Below are positions 23,165 to 35,589 of a stretch of 64,000 bases of DNA, in pieces. The stretch comes from Mactra quadrangularis (Eukaryota > Mollusca > Bivalvia > Venerida > Mactridae): assembly GCA_025267735.1 (NCBI GenBank), contig CM046298.1, positions 35,525,264 to 35,589,263 on the forward strand, read 5' to 3'. The position numbers and the translations under genes were made by a program. Under the pieces are notes generated by a model. It was not told where the DNA came from, did no database searches, and saw only the letters and a list, made by a program, of their open reading frames with translations. Within the stretch, counting starts at the first letter, position 1. The number at the start of each line of letters is the position of its first letter.

Positions 23165-23621
23165 GTTATGTTATGTTATGTTATGTTATGTTATGTTATG
23201 TTATGTTATGTTATGTTATGTTATGTTATGTGTTATATGTTATATGTTATATGTTATATGTTATATGTTATATGTTATATATTATGTTATATATTATGTT
23301 ATATATTATGTTATATATTATGTTATATATTATGTTATATATTATGTTTATGTTATGTTGTGTTTTGTTATGTTATATGCTATGCTAAACTACGCTATGC
23401 TATGTTATGAGATGTTATGTTATGTTATTTTATGTTATGTTATGTTATGTTATGTTATGTTATGTTATTTTATGTTATGTTATGTTATGTTATGTTATGT
23501 TATGTTATGTTATTTTATGTTATGTTGTGTTTTGTTATGTTATATGCTATGCTAAACTACGTTATGTTATGTTATGTTATGTTATGTTATGTTATTTTAT
23601 GTTATGTTATGTTATGTTATG
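23165..23621 (+). repeat. Complex microsatellite: (TTATG)n, (TTATATG)n and (TTATATATTATG)n
   Basis: It starts as pure TTATG pentamers, passes through TTATATG heptamers and a 12-mer TTATATATTATG block (about 23281-23346), and then returns to TTATG with TTATT variants. A segment TGTTGTGTTTTGTTATGTTATATGCTATGCTAAACTACG-like occurs twice, at about 23354 and 23523. This shows that a whole ~170-bp block was duplicated. The long Tyr/Val/Met/Leu/Cys frames here are products of the repeat, not genes. Confidence 0.95.
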
Positions 23622-24430
23622 ATTGTTATCTTGTTAAATGAGTATTTAGATTGTGTTCATGTTGTCAGGGTTGTACTGTATTACAATGCCTCAGTTTTCA
23701 CTGCAACATTTTCCTCTTATATTATTATGCCAGCTTCATCATAAGACTGCAGCTGTGTATGGTATTTGGTGGATTTCAAATTACTACAGTTATTTATCTA
23801 GGGGATTCTATTATTAATAAATTGTCTAAATACTAGTACCAGGCCTGGGACCAATGTTTCAATAAATGATATTCATTCTCTAGAACTTGGCTTTTACATA
23901 TCTGGCATTTGTTTTGACATTCCCCATGTAGCCCTCAGAGTAGATTTTATAAATGTCTGACATTTTGTATGAGCGCTGTGTGTTTTATGTATGGACTGCT
24001 TTTATACATGGAATACTTGTTGCCCTATAATCAATGGATTGTTAATAATATCATTAATTTCATAGCAATTTGTATAATACTTCTCGTTAGTATTTTTGAT
24101 GAAATTAGTTGCCCTTAATTGGCTAATTTACTTAGTTAGATGTATTTATATTAATTTACACTGTAAAGGGTACTTGTACCATTTATAGAGTACTGCTCTC
24201 CCTCTGTAGTATTGTTTGTTGAAAGTTTAGTTTACTACAATATTAATATTACTGTTTGTGTATGGAAACATGATAATTGTGAGAAAATAGTATCTGTCAT
24301 ATGTTTTGTCTTTCAAAAACAAGTTGTATGTGTGATAGTTATAATATTTAGAAAAGAGCTGGAAGAGTGACACAGTCATCTCCTAATACTTTCTCTAGTA
24401 CAAACTTGGGTTATGTTATACAGTAAATGA
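23622..24430. other. Intron-like DNA without recognised features
   Basis: No gene, tandem array or transposon end was seen. Confidence 0.45.
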
Positions 24431-24536
24431 CAAAATTATCAACTAGCCTGACTATATAAAATAAGTCACTTTCACAAGCCTGAATTGATTTTTCACATGT
24501 CTTGGGTTTTGAGCTATTGGGTTAAGGCAATGACTG
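24431..24536 (+). repeat. Dispersed 'CTAGCC' repeat, copy 3
   Basis: ATTATCAACTAGCCTGAC, AAAATAAGTCACTTTCAC, AGCCTGAATTGATTTTTCAC and GGGTTAAGGCAATGACTG occur in family order. Confidence 0.75.
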
Positions 24537-24592
24537 AATGCAGCATGTAGGGACATGGGTACCTTAATTGGATGTAGGGTTCAACATATGTA

Positions 24593-24969
24593 CAGTACCC
24601 ACCAAAAGTTTGGAGACAAAAGATATTTACAACAATTCTTGCATTTTGATGATTATTTTTGTAGAATCATTATTTTAAGTATATTTAAGTATGGTTTTGT
24701 GATAAAATGAAAACAAATTTCATTAATGCAGCACATTTATAATATTCAGCATCTGGCATCCTAAAGCCTCGGAAACCATGTTTGTTTCAATTATTTTCCA
24801 TAACATGGCTTTTATGCTGTTTTTGTAGTATTAGTTATAATTATAATGATAACCAAAAAATAAAGCAAAACTAAAAGGAAATTCAAAATAGACAGTAAAC
24901 AATTTTTAGATAAAAGCTATTCAGTAGGCCTACAAAGTGAAAATGTCTCCAAAAGTTTGGTGGGTACTG
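24593..24969. mobile_element. Tc1/mariner-type MITE, copy 1 (377 bp)
   Basis: The terminal inverted repeats begin CAGTACCCACCAAAAGTTTG, continue GAGACA on both ends, and are flanked by TA on each side, the hallmark of Tc1/mariner insertion. The interior (GCATCTGGCATCCTAAAGCC, AGTAGGCCTACAAAGTGAAA) is non-coding. A second copy in reverse orientation is at 60475-60846. Confidence 0.85.
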
Positions 24970-25783
24970 TATTTAAATGTTATACAAGTTAGTAAATGTA
25001 TATTCTGTTCTGCTGTATTATTTATCTCAGAAATGGGAGGGGGGGGCAAGGATGAGAGAAAAAGTGTTGAGCCCTGAATTTTATTACAGATCAAAGGCTT
25101 GGTTAGAAATCCTCTTGATTTGGATCTTTGAGCAAGGTTTGTTTTGTTGGTTTAGGCTAGCCATTTGTAAACGTTAAAGGTGTCATATGTTTTGTGTGAG
25201 AAAATAACAGTCTTCAATGATTGTCTCTTTAGTGCGAAGATGTACTTTTAAGGAGATATGACACAATCCATGGTTCATTGTTTTAGAATTTGTTTGTGTA
25301 ACATGTTCTTAAAAATCATATTTTATTCATTCTAAATTCTGCTTTATGATTCCCCAGTACTAATAAATTAGTATCAAGTTTCTTGCCCCTTTTAAACAGA
25401 GAGGTTGATTGAGGTCATAGTTTGAACCAATATAATATGTTGGTTGAAATTTGGTCCAAAATCAACATTTTTTGGTTTATACAGTTTATTTATGTTGGTT
25501 AAATAACAAGACTATTGCATGTGCTAGTTCAGATGTTAATGTGTCAGAAATTTCATGTGCCAACTAATAAATGAAAATAATGTATATAATTAGTATTCCA
25601 ATGGCATAGTAAAAATACATGATTTTTGTTTGATAGTTTCATTTTCTTTACATCATGGTGGTTTTAATCTGTGCATGTGAAATGATAAAAATTAGAAAAA
25701 ACTCATTGATTTTTATAGCCTTTTGAATGTTGGTATTGAAAACTGTGAATATTTTCCCTGAATTATTCATTAAATTTTATATA

Positions 25784-26026
25784 CAGTGCTAGCCAAAAGT
25801 TCTTGGACAAAATCCAGATTTTAGGATAAACCGATATAAACTTCTTTATAATAATAAAGAAACAATAAGTCATCTGAGCGTATTCCAAAGTCAGCATTTT
25901 TTATTTTATCAACAACATAATTCAAACCATATTGCATAAATAGGCTTTAATTTGTAGTAAAAGTACTTGGGTAATGCGGAACACATTTTTTCTCATTATT
26001 TCATTTGTCCTTTTTGGAAGGCACTG
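25784..26026. mobile_element. TA-flanked MITE, 243 bp, CAGTGC ends
   Basis: CAGTGCTAGCCAAAAGTTCT at the left pairs imperfectly with the complement of TTGTCCTTTTTGGAAGGCACTG at the right. TA is present on both sides. It is non-coding and shares the CCAAAAG and GGACAAA style of the Tc1-type family without being the same element. Confidence 0.65.
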
Positions 26027-26717
26027 TATAATGGTGGTGTTTTAATAGTTTATTTTACTTTATTGCATATAACACCAGTAAAATGAACAAGGAAATGAAC
26101 TCAATATTTTACCATGTATTTCCTGACTTAACGCTTGGCTTGATTTTAAATGACAGTTGTATTTTTATTTATTTTAATAATATTATGTTGGCTTGTTTCT
26201 GGTTTTTGCATGTTTTATTGAATATAGCAGGTCATAGATTCTTACACTTTTCATTAAAATACTTCGTAATAATTTCTTTTGGTCTTAATGTTGGCGCTAA
26301 TTTCGAGTGTTTTTCTGATGTTTGGTTTTCTATGACAAAGAGTTATTAAATTTTTACTAATGGCAAAATTTAATGCAACAAAGAAACTTTTAATGATATT
26401 GAGTCAAATTAAATATTGTATGGTTTTACTTTTTGTTTGTAAATTTCTTCTTGTCCATGCGTTGGAGCAATATAATGATTTTTGAAATAACAGAGTCACA
26501 AAGACAGTCATTACTGACATGAAGATAACTATAGTCACTGAGTTTCATCAACCCCATTGGTAGTCTTCCATTATTTTTTCCCCATAATGTAAGTATTAAC
26601 ACAGTGATATTATAGCTATAAAAGTCCTACTAGATAGAAGTCGCTTGCTATTATGTTAATATAAATATATCACTTATCACAAGAAATAGTGAAATAGAAA
26701 ATGTAATTTAATCCAAT

Positions 26718-27083
26718 AAGAGACTTTAGTCAGTTATTTCCCCTTTTGTACTCTACAAATAGGTAGGTCCTATTAGTTGGATTACTCGGATTTTACCCTT
26801 ACTTTTTAATGTCATTTTGCCAAAATTAATCTCAAATACCTTTTTTGTAAATCATTTTATTTGTTTGAAATTCAAGCTAAGTATTTTTAGGGTAAAGAAC
26901 TATCTAAATTTGATCACTGCAGTTAATATCTTTATTAACAAGAAAGATATTAGATGAAATATTTTGTTATCCTAACATAGGAATTGGATGATAAAATCCG
27001 AGGATTCCAACTGTAAGGACCTACTTACCAATTGGGTAACTTTAGATTTTATCAGGGTAAGATAACTGACTAAAGTCCTTAAT
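26718..27083. mobile_element. Foldback element with ~80-bp imperfect terminal inverted repeats
   Basis: The left arm (GACTTTAGTCAGTTAT ... GTAGGTCCTATTAGTTGGAT ... CGGATTTTA) is mirrored by the right arm (TAAAATCCGAGGATTCCAAC ... AGGACCTAC ... ATAACTGACTAAAGTC). The arms take up nearly half the element. There is no coding capacity. Confidence 0.7.
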
Positions 27084-27146
27084 TAACAATTCCCAGTGTC
27101 AATATGACTCATGTTGTAATAAGTTTAAACTTAAAACTCTAATTAA

Positions 27147-27197
27147 TGATAATAATAAAAATAATAAAAATAACAACAACAATAACAATAATAATTA
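27147..27197 (+). repeat. AAT/AAC trinucleotide microsatellite
   Basis: Imperfect AAT, AAA and AAC triplets. Confidence 0.85.
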
Positions 27198-27846
27198 TTT
27201 GGCATAGTGTTCACATAGCAAAATTACATAGAACACATATACCACAGACAGCATGTGGTAATTTGCTATGACAAGCACACCAACACCAGGGATGGCACAA
27301 AAAAGGCAAGCCCTTATTTCAATAGTGTATTTTAAAAGTGTTAGAAAATGTTGAGTTGTAATTGAATGGGTTGTCAAAGAAACATAGGACATACTCTAAG
27401 AGAGAGAGAGAAAGATAGATAAATGTATTCTAAATCTAATCAGAATTAAGTTTGTTTTTTATCACATTTTCTTGTTGTTGTTGTTACAATTTGATATATG
27501 AGGTATTAAAATGATGATTTATTACATTTGGATTGTGATTCTATTCTTTCTAAGGTTAACTGGGTATTTCACCCAGCTATTGACAGCAATGTATCAGACA
27601 TGCAATCTCTACAATTATACAGATATCCTGTAGGTCACTGTCATAGGATCTCCCAACATGGCACATAGAGATACACTTTCAGATAACCTTTGGGATGGTC
27701 CAATCAATGCAAAGCTTTTACTTAGACCTAACACTTAGACATGCAATCTCTTTTGTTAAAGTATTGATATAGGTACCTGTATCGATATGAAATGGTTAAT
27801 ATTGAAAGGTACTTTTCTTTTTGAAGCCAATCCCATACATGCACCA

Positions 27847-28119
27847 AGTGTTTTGCCAAGGATTTTATAAGTAGGGGCTGTAATGGCTCATTAAGACAAA
27901 ACTGTTTAGAAAAGGGGAATTTTAGACAAATTTATTTTTACTGAGGCATGCTTAGAAACAATCAAAATGACTTACATTATATTGGATTATGTCTAAATCT
28001 TGACTTAATCTAATATCAGGGTTGAATGAAACTGGACACAGGTAACCCCTGCAGGGATTTCACATGAGCCATTTGGATTTTGCATACACAGATCTGATGT
28101 GCACCCTTGGCAAAACACT
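27847..28119. mobile_element. Possible small inverted-repeat element (273 bp)
   Basis: AGTGTTTTGCCAAGG (27847-27861) is exactly complementary to CCTTGGCAAAACACT (28105-28119). The right-end sequence recurs alone near 55408-55440 (GATGTGCTACCTTGGCAAAA), showing that it belongs to a dispersed family. No target duplication was identified. Confidence 0.4.
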
Positions 28120-28157
28120 GCTGGTACCAGTAGCAAGTGCTGGTATACTACTCTATG

Positions 28158-28238
28158 TATCGCGGGCTTTGTGCAAAATGGTCGTAACTCACTCTTTTTA
28201 AATTGAGTTACAACTGTTTTGCGCTAAGCCAGTGATAT
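28158..28238. repeat. Short foldback element, copy 5
   Basis: TATCGCGGGCTTTGTGCAAA pairs with TTTTGCGCTAAGCCAGTGATA over GTCGTAACTCACTC / GAGTTACAACTG. It is the best preserved of the five copies and sits close to the element ending at 28119. Confidence 0.8.
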
Positions 28239-28830
28239 ATAAAGGAACTTAAGGTGTTGAAACTGTTGATTCTAATACTTCTACTAAACCTTGTAGGAAA
28301 TGTTTCAAAAAATATATTTGTGAAAAATGTCAATGGCCTCATTAAAACTTTACTTCTATTGTTGCCAGACAAACTCTTAATGAAATGGAGAAAAAATGGC
28401 CCATTACAATGGTTTCCATTAAAAAAGTTTATTGGCATGTGTCTATCTGTATAACTTTGTTCAACAAAAATCTGCTATATGTTATGTATACTAAGTATTT
28501 AAAGAATAATTAGGTTAATAGATCGATGAAATCTGAGACCTAGTTTTAAGATAGGGAACCTGAAAGCTAGTTTTAAAAAATGTTAGCTGGATTCTTAAAT
28601 TCAAAAAAGTGTTATTGTATTACGGTGTTATAGCATGTTCAATATCAAACCAGGCAATGAAAACCTGTAAAGGTAAACTACTACAGCAGATCATATCCAA
28701 ATTTGGTCATGTTTTTTCTAAGGAGAAGGTGCCAATTCTGTATGAAAAGAAGTTGTTGGCATCTTGTTGAAAGGTATGGGCAGTCATCGCCTTTAGTTTT
28801 CACTAGCAATAGTCTAGTGCATTTATTGTG

Positions 28831-28940
28831 ATAAACAAAATCATGACCTTGCCCCACAGTGTAAAATATTTAATTATCATCAGCCCAAATCAACTTTCAC
28901 TAGCCCAGGGCTTTGGGCTACTCAGGGTCAAGGGGATAGG
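28831..28940 (+). repeat. Dispersed 'CTAGCC' repeat, copy 4
   Basis: CAGCCCAAATCAACTTTCAC, TAGCCCAGGGCTTTGGGCTA and GGTCAAGGGGATAG match the right half of the family. Confidence 0.6.
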
Positions 28941-29689
28941 ATACTGATAAAAGGAACATACACAGGAAAGATGATTAAGTGATTTGTCTGTTGTACATAA
29001 TCTAAATAAAAAATGTTGTGTAAAATTCAGTTATAAAAATATAATAATTGAATAAAGTATAAAATTTTAATGAACTCAAGTCATTATTTTGAAAAGTGTG
29101 ATACTATTTTGTATTCTAAAATTGTTAGAAACCAACAGAATTGGTCCTATAACAATGTTCATTTAAGTTGTGACATTGTTAAGTGTTTTGTATATGTAGA
29201 GGTGGAAACAAACATATCAGGAACAACAACAGTCAAAAACACAGACATACCTCTCAGCCAAAAAAGGAAATATGGATTTTTTTGTTAGATTTTTAACTTA
29301 TATTACTAAGTATAGCTAATTAACATAATTATGAACCAAAATAGTACAAATTGAAGATACTAATGATTAAAATGAAACATTCGTCCACCATAACTTAGAA
29401 TGTTCCTCTCTTTTGTATGTGGTTGTTTGTTTTTTTACTTTTATTTTACTCTTGTATATTATTGAATCATATTTTATAATATGTATTATCTTTCTAATGA
29501 CATTGTCTTTTTGATCATTTATTGTTTTTTCTAGCTTTTATAATTATGTATTTTCATCATTCAAGCATAACACAAGCAATGTTTTCTGAACCTCTCAGTC
29601 ATCTTAAAACTAGCATTGGCCTATAACCATGACCTCAGAACCCTAGTCTGTGCTGTAGTAGGCTGTACACAGGATTTGTAATCTATATT

Positions 29690-29885
29690 CCTGAAATGGT
29701 TGCTGGTTTAAGCCTCACCTAAGCTTGTTTTACCCTTCCATCAAAATTAGACAGTTATGTTGATTTTCCTGAATTAAAAAGGAAGATGTAGAGGTTGTTG
29801 GCCTTGTTGAAAGGTAGGTAAGTACTGGTTACAGACAAAGGTCCAGGAAATCTTGGATAGGTGAGCTGGGCCCAATAATTGGTGT
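29690..29885 (+). repeat. SINE copy related to 16464 (diverged)
   Basis: It shares CCCTTCCATCAAAATTAGAC, GTTGATTTTCCTGAATTA, GTTGGCCTTGTTGAAAGG and GTACTGGTTACAGACAAAGG in the same order as the SINE body at 16464. The tRNA-like head is no longer clear (GCTGGTTTAAGCCTC at the B-box place). Confidence 0.6.
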
Positions 29886-30973
29886 TAACAGGATAATCTA
29901 GTTCACCAGTTGGTGAGGCTGATGAAAATTTGATATTGCCAGCTTCTGTTCTAGTGAGATCAACTTACTCGGACTATTATCATTTTGACAGATATTTTCT
30001 TGCTTTCATAAAAACTTGTCTATCAAAAAAGTAGTAACTCTAAAGGGACGTTTCATTTGCCATTCTGAATTTATTATAAATATCAACCAAGTTGTCCTAA
30101 GAGTTCAGTCCCTTGATTATTAAATAAGAGTATTTCTCAATTAATAGTATTTAAGGGCAAGTTGTTTATTAAGTCATTCAACTTCTGTTCATTACTATTG
30201 AACTTGTTTACATTTCTATTAGAAAACAATTGTTTCAGATGGCTTTGGTTGAAAACATTGCTTGTGAATGCTAGATTTGACTAGAAAGTGTCAAATTACC
30301 TTAAAAATGTCTGGAAGTGTGGAATCACCTTAAATGATTTTAGATTACATCCTTTTTTTATCTCATGTGTTTGCCATTTGTGACTCTGCTTACAATGAAT
30401 TACATGACCTAGACACCCTTGGCAAAGTCTTTGCCATTTTGTAATTATTTTGTTAATGTCGTAAACTTAAATAGAATTGTACAATCAGAATGTAGTAAGA
30501 TGGTAATTTCATTAACTGTGATGTTACCATTGGGAGTTGTGTAAGAGTTACGTAACACAGAAATATATGACTGTTTTCTTTGAGAGAAGAGGGTGCTCTC
30601 AGAGATAGAGGGGAACATTCCAGTCTGTGTTATTGTTCAGTGTTAGATGACTTGTAAACTCATTATAGTGTTGATGAAGACAACATATTGCTTTCTAATT
30701 TAGTTTCAATTAAGACTGTACTACATGTATATAAGATGTGTTCGGAATCAACTTAATTCTTTCATGATATTGACTTCATCTGTAGAACTCAATAAGTTAT
30801 AGGGTTTTTTTTACTTAATTTTGATACCAGTATTAGAAACTCCAGTGCAGTAGGTCCCTTATAAACACTAGGAATAAATAAGGAAATTGAGCAATTCATT
30901 TTCTACTACATTCTGTACATATTGACTTACTAAAACCTGTGCCCAATTCATGAGCCATTTTCACACTTAACTT

Positions 30974-31117
30974 CATGAGCACCAGCCAAATTTTTATTTG
31001 ATATAGTGATGGGCAAACAAATCAACTAGCTTGACTTTATGAAATAAGCAATTATCTCTAACCCCAATCAATTTTTAAGAGACCTGGGCTTTCGGCTTGT
31101 GGGTTAAGGCAATGACT
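30974..31117 (+). repeat. Dispersed 'CTAGCC' repeat, copy 5 (with long head)
   Basis: ATGAGCACCAGCCAAATTTT forms the head, then ATCAACTAGCTTGACT, AAGCAATTATCTCTAACCCC and GTGGGTTAAGGCAATGACTG follow. The head lets the interrupted copy at 60431 be recognised. Confidence 0.7.
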
Positions 31118-31211
31118 GATTTCATAAAAATGTCTGTTTTCATAAAAAAAATAGAATATATGATAGCCCTACTGATTAGCAATGTTGATAGCATATCAGA
31201 TTATCAATCTA

Positions 31212-31788
31212 TACTGAACCAAAAAAGAAACTTTCGCAAAGTATGTGCCAATGGTTCAAGGGTACCACTTAGATGTACACACATATATACATGTAGTAGC
31301 TTGTAAAACTGTTGCTCGTGTCAATAATACAGTATTTACAAAATCATAACGTTGGTTTCATCGACGACTGGCACTCAAAAAGTCCGGATTTGAACCCAAT
31401 ATTGAACATTTTTGGGATAATCTGGATAGACGTGTACGTCGACGTCCGAACCCTCCAAACAACACCAACGACCTTCGAGCTGCATTGCTTGAAGAATGGA
31501 ATAATATTCCACAGGCTGACATTAACAAACTTGTGCGACGTCGCTGTCAGGCAGTCAGCATCGCCCACGGCGGCCACACACGCTACTGATTGTTAACTTT
31601 AGAAATGACCCCTACCTTATTTTAATTTAAAATTCAACAATCAATCTGATCCTTTCCTCCAAAATGACGATTTTTAAAGAACCACAATACATTATTTTAC
31701 AAAAATGTTAGCTTTCAACCAAAAGAATTGAAACTGTACTAACATATCTACAATCAAACTTGGCGAAAGTTTCTTTTTTGGTTCAGTA
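31212..31788. mobile_element. Deleted Tc1/mariner-type transposon, 577 bp, near-perfect ends
   Basis: Perfect 26-bp terminal inverted repeats start TACTGAACCAAAAAAGAAAC and continue TTTCGC. They are flanked by TA at 31210-31211 and 31789-31790. The interior retains only the C-terminal third of a transposase (next entry). Intact ends around a deleted gene show that it could have been moved in trans. Confidence 0.9.
31312..31589 (+). pseudogene. Tc1-type DDE transposase, C-terminal fragment, frameshifted
   Basis: Frame 1 encodes the motif IDDW followed by KSPDLNP (31363-31398), typical of the region before the third catalytic carboxylate of Tc1/IS630 transposases. Two extra bases (31399-31400) then shift the frame, and the next frame continues IEHFWDNLDRRVRRRPN to a stop at 31587-31589. 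It includes LLEEWNNIPQ and ends GGHTRY, the usual C-terminal block of the family. The catalytic Glu codon (31404-31406) lies immediately after the frameshift. The N-terminal helix-turn-helix domains and the first catalytic Asp are absent. It is a dead gene inside the deleted element. Confidence 0.9.
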
Positions 31789-31789
31789 T

Positions 31790-33461
31790 AGATGGTCTTA
31801 AATTGTTTCTGCTACAGAGCTCAGTCTGTTGTGGATTGTGGTCATGAAATGCATTTTACAGACATTTAAATGTGTACACGTGTATGAAGTAGGGCAGCCA
31901 CTGGCGAAGGCATGTGAAAAGTACAGATAAAAAACTTGTTAAAAAACTTTGGTTTAGAAATCTAAGCATTACTAGGGACAATGAGTTGGCCAACTGAATG
32001 TTGCAATATAACTGAAAAATATATGAAGAGTAGTTAAAAGCACAATAAAAGTAATTAAAACAATAAACTATTACTGATTGTGGCTAACTCCTTCAAGATT
32101 AAGGTCAGTGTTGACTTACTGATTTATAAAATGATAAAAAATATTCAGTCATTATAAAAAAGTATCACTTTAGGTTGTGATAAGGTCCATGTGCTTAGGT
32201 ACTCAATTCCAAGAAATAATGATGTTAATTAAATATGATTTAACCCCATTATTTAATTTTATGTTGAATAAAGAACTTCAAAGATTTTGCATGTTTAAAG
32301 TACATCCTATAATTAAATTAACAAAAAACAAACTGTAATTATAAATTGACGATAAAATATTCAATAATTCTGATAATTAAAAAAATTAAGAACTAAAAAT
32401 GAAGCCATAATTCTTTAAATGAAAGAACTAAACATAAAGACAAGTATCATTGTATTTGATTCTCTTGTTTTAATTTTCTGATTTCTGATAAAGCATTAAA
32501 ATCAATTAAGTATGAGAAAAGTGTTTATGTTTTGTGATGTAAAAATGAATTAATATCCGAGGAAAAGTTAAATCAATATTTAAGATGACTAGCAATTAAA
32601 GTTTCTGCTGTGAGTTTTGCTATTCCATAAATTACTTTAATATGCTATTTACCGGCTGTGTATATTACTAACCCATTCTCAGTGTTGAAATCATGTGCAC
32701 ATTTAAAATACGTATTTTCATTGTTGTGTTTAACAAATCATAAAAACTTAACTGCACATTAATTTTGTAAATTCTGCAAATTCCCTCGGATCCATTAAAG
32801 GACTTCCCTTTGTTAATATTTATGAAAACATTTTATTTAACTGAGGCAAGCATAGAAATTATGAGTATAGCTTAAATGGATTTCCCTGAGATAGTTTTAG
32901 AGAATTACATATTTAGACTGTAAGACAGACACATTTTTACGTTTGTAGGTGATAGAGTTTGGGTGATGTTGTTTTCTTGTATATTTTTATATCATTGTTT
33001 AAAATGATTTATGTTTTTATATATCATTTTGTATTGTATACATTCACACCATAAAATGTGGTGGTTTTACAACTTTAAAATGTAAAACTCATTTTGATTG
33101 GCTTATATCATTTCTTTCAGAGTTCCACCCCTTTACGAGGCGACCAATCTGAAGTAGGTTTCTTTTAACTTGTTCATTTTCATTATATTAGGGAACCAAA
33201 AAAATTATGGCCAGTCAGGCCATAATATGCTCTATGAACATTGCAAGCACATAACATTGCAACTATTGTTGTAAGAAGGTTGTGCGATAATAAACTGTTT
33301 GAAATAAGTTATGATACTACATGTGAAGGTGTTTGTTCTTGAAGATTTCTACAATGTCGGGCATACTTGACTAACGTCACTGCTGTCAACCTGGCAGTCC
33401 TGGCTTTAAAATTTTACCAGCCTTGGCCTGATTTTTTTCTCACATTATTGTTATGTAATGG
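31790..33461. other. Intron-like DNA without recognised features
   Basis: Very A+T-rich. No gene, array or transposon ends were recognised. Confidence 0.45.
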
Positions 33462-33545
33462 TCCAAATTATCAACTTGTCTGATAATATAAAATGAGTAA
33501 TTTTCACTGGTCCATGACATGTTGCTAGAGGGCTAAGGCAAAATC
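33462..33545 (+). repeat. Dispersed 'CTAGCC' repeat, copy 6 (partial)
   Basis: CCAAATTATCAACTTGTCTG, AAAATGAGTAATTTTCACTGG and AGGGCTAAGGCA match the family, but the middle is shortened. Confidence 0.55.
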
Positions 33546-35094
33546 AAGCCATAGGAAACATCACTCCTTCCTTATATACATGATTTTTTAAGATTTTATT
33601 TTATTCTAAAATGGCCATAAAAAGTCATAAGTTTCATGCTTACACACCTTCACGGACTTTACAGCTATTTAATTTTGGTATTTTGTGCCCATTTTGTTTA
33701 TATGAAGCATTATTTACTTGCAACCCCTTCAATTGGCTGAAATTTGTTGGAGTTACAAATCCCTACAACAGGTTTCTGTTTTCATGTTTACTGTTCCCTT
33801 TGTAATGGTTGATACAGGGAACAATGCCTAGTTAAATAGTTTAGAGCATTTTTGTCCTTTCACTAGGAGCCCATAAATGACCCGATTCCCAAGTGCAAAA
33901 AAACTTTTTGATGAAAAAATACTCATCTAATTTTAAAAAATAAATATAATGAAATCAGTAAATTTGTTAAGATTGGTAATTATCTTCACACTTTCTCAAG
34001 ATTTGTTCTATACTGCATGTCAGATGCATTTCTTTACTATTTGTTAATAAAAAATCCAAATTTTCCTATAATGCTGCTCCTTTTTCTTAATTTAAGCCAG
34101 GGTCTTTAGTCCAGAAAAAGCTTAAACAGTGCCTGGAATCTAATGACTTACCCTGCCTGTTTAAAACAAGTTACAAATTGATTTATTGTTCGGTTTTGAA
34201 TCACTAAATTATACAATTTATGTAAATATTCATTTTAATGTATTGAAGTGCCTAGACCATTACAATAGATTTAATGATTTTATTTTAATTTTGTAAATTG
34301 AAAATTATTTATTAATTTGTTTGAATATCAAGGTAAGTGATAACAATTGTTATTTCATTTAAATCAATGAACTACACTCGTAGGTTGACTGACTGCCTTT
34401 TGATTGATACGAGCATATTTTTAATATTTGCATTTTTAAGTGGAGTCACTGCATTTTTCTCTGAGATGGATCTGAAAAATTATTTGACATTTTGAATTAT
34501 TTACATATTTTGTTCTGTTGGCCTTATAAATTATGCAGAATTTCTGCTATTAAAATATGGGTTGGTGCAGGGCTTGATTTTTCAAATTCCACTTGCATTT
34601 TGCAAGTATGCAAGCTTAAAGTTTAGACCTGGGTAGGGGTGAGAAAATAAATATTAAGTTTTATTTCACAGCAGTTGAAACATTTATTGCATAAGTTACC
34701 TCATATAAGTCTAGAATTAATTTCTCACCTACTTTTTGGTTAGTAATTTTTATAAAGCAGAAAAGCAAGATTTTGCCTCTTCCCTTTTTACCCTTTCCTA
34801 ATTTCTGCCAGAAAAAAGTTAATCTAAAGTAGAAAGATCAACACCTGGTTGACACTGTTTTATCCAGGATCCTGTGTCCATTCATTTTGCTTGGACCATG
34901 TATCCTTTCTCAGTTCTTATATACTCCCCCTGTTAAGGTATTGCCCATGTTGAAGCCTGCTAACATATCCAACAAACAGACTGGTTTATAGCCTCATTAT
35001 ATTGTCCTGGTAGTAAGTTATCTAAGAATATATCCCCTGGTCCTGACCCTAATGAACACATTGAACATGAGAATATAGATGCCACCATGGAGTT
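33546..35094. other. Intron-like DNA without recognised features
   Basis: No supported gene. The 64-codon frame at 33611 has no recognisable similarity. Confidence 0.4.
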
Positions 35095-35234
35095 GTATGG
35101 GTGAAAATTTTCAGCACTAGCTTTTAAGTTCAGTAATTTTGAATGCTAAGAAAGTTTCTTTTCCTTTGTAAAAGATGCTAAAATCACGAAATTCCAAATT
35201 TCTGGATTTTGAAAATATTAAACTTTTACCCATG
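35095..35234. repeat. Foldback repeat with GGGTGAAA / TTTCACCC-type ends, copy 1
   Basis: TATGGGTGAAAATTTTCAGC at the left is mirrored by TTAAACTTTTACCCATGC at the right. The interior landmark is AAGAAAGTTTCTTTTCC, then an ATTTCTGGATTTTG run. Homologous copies are at 42513, 50090, 55218, 58840 and 61684. Confidence 0.65.
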
Positions 35235-35589
35235 CACTTGCGTATAATGTTAGTTTATTGTCATATTTTATGTATTGTTAGCTCGACTATTTGAAGAATA
35301 GTAAGAGTTATCTTACTTAGTTGTGTGTTAGCATACACATAACCATTGGTTTATGTGTATTTGTGTGCAAATAACATCTTCTGGGATTCAGCTGAAAATG
35401 TTTTAAACTCATCATGACTAAAGTGTTCCTTTGGACACACCATATATGGAACAGGAACCTTGGTCAAGCATTAGGTTCCGTTTGTATAAGCTCCATATTT
35501 TGTATGCTTTTGTTTGCAAGCTCAATGGTTATCACCACCGAAACCATTTAGAATTTTTACTTGAATTTCAATCAACTGGTTAAAATTTT

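Noticed and set aside
23121..23641. Long MLCYVMLCYV-type frames
   Set aside because: All three frames are open because the pentamer TTATG contains no stop; low-complexity artefact.
28254..28454. LVGNV as the missing RNP2 exon of the TIA-1/TIAR-like gene
   Set aside because: The surrounding residues (LNLVGNVSKNIFVKN) lack the TLYVGNL...VTE context, and no acceptor or donor bounds it.
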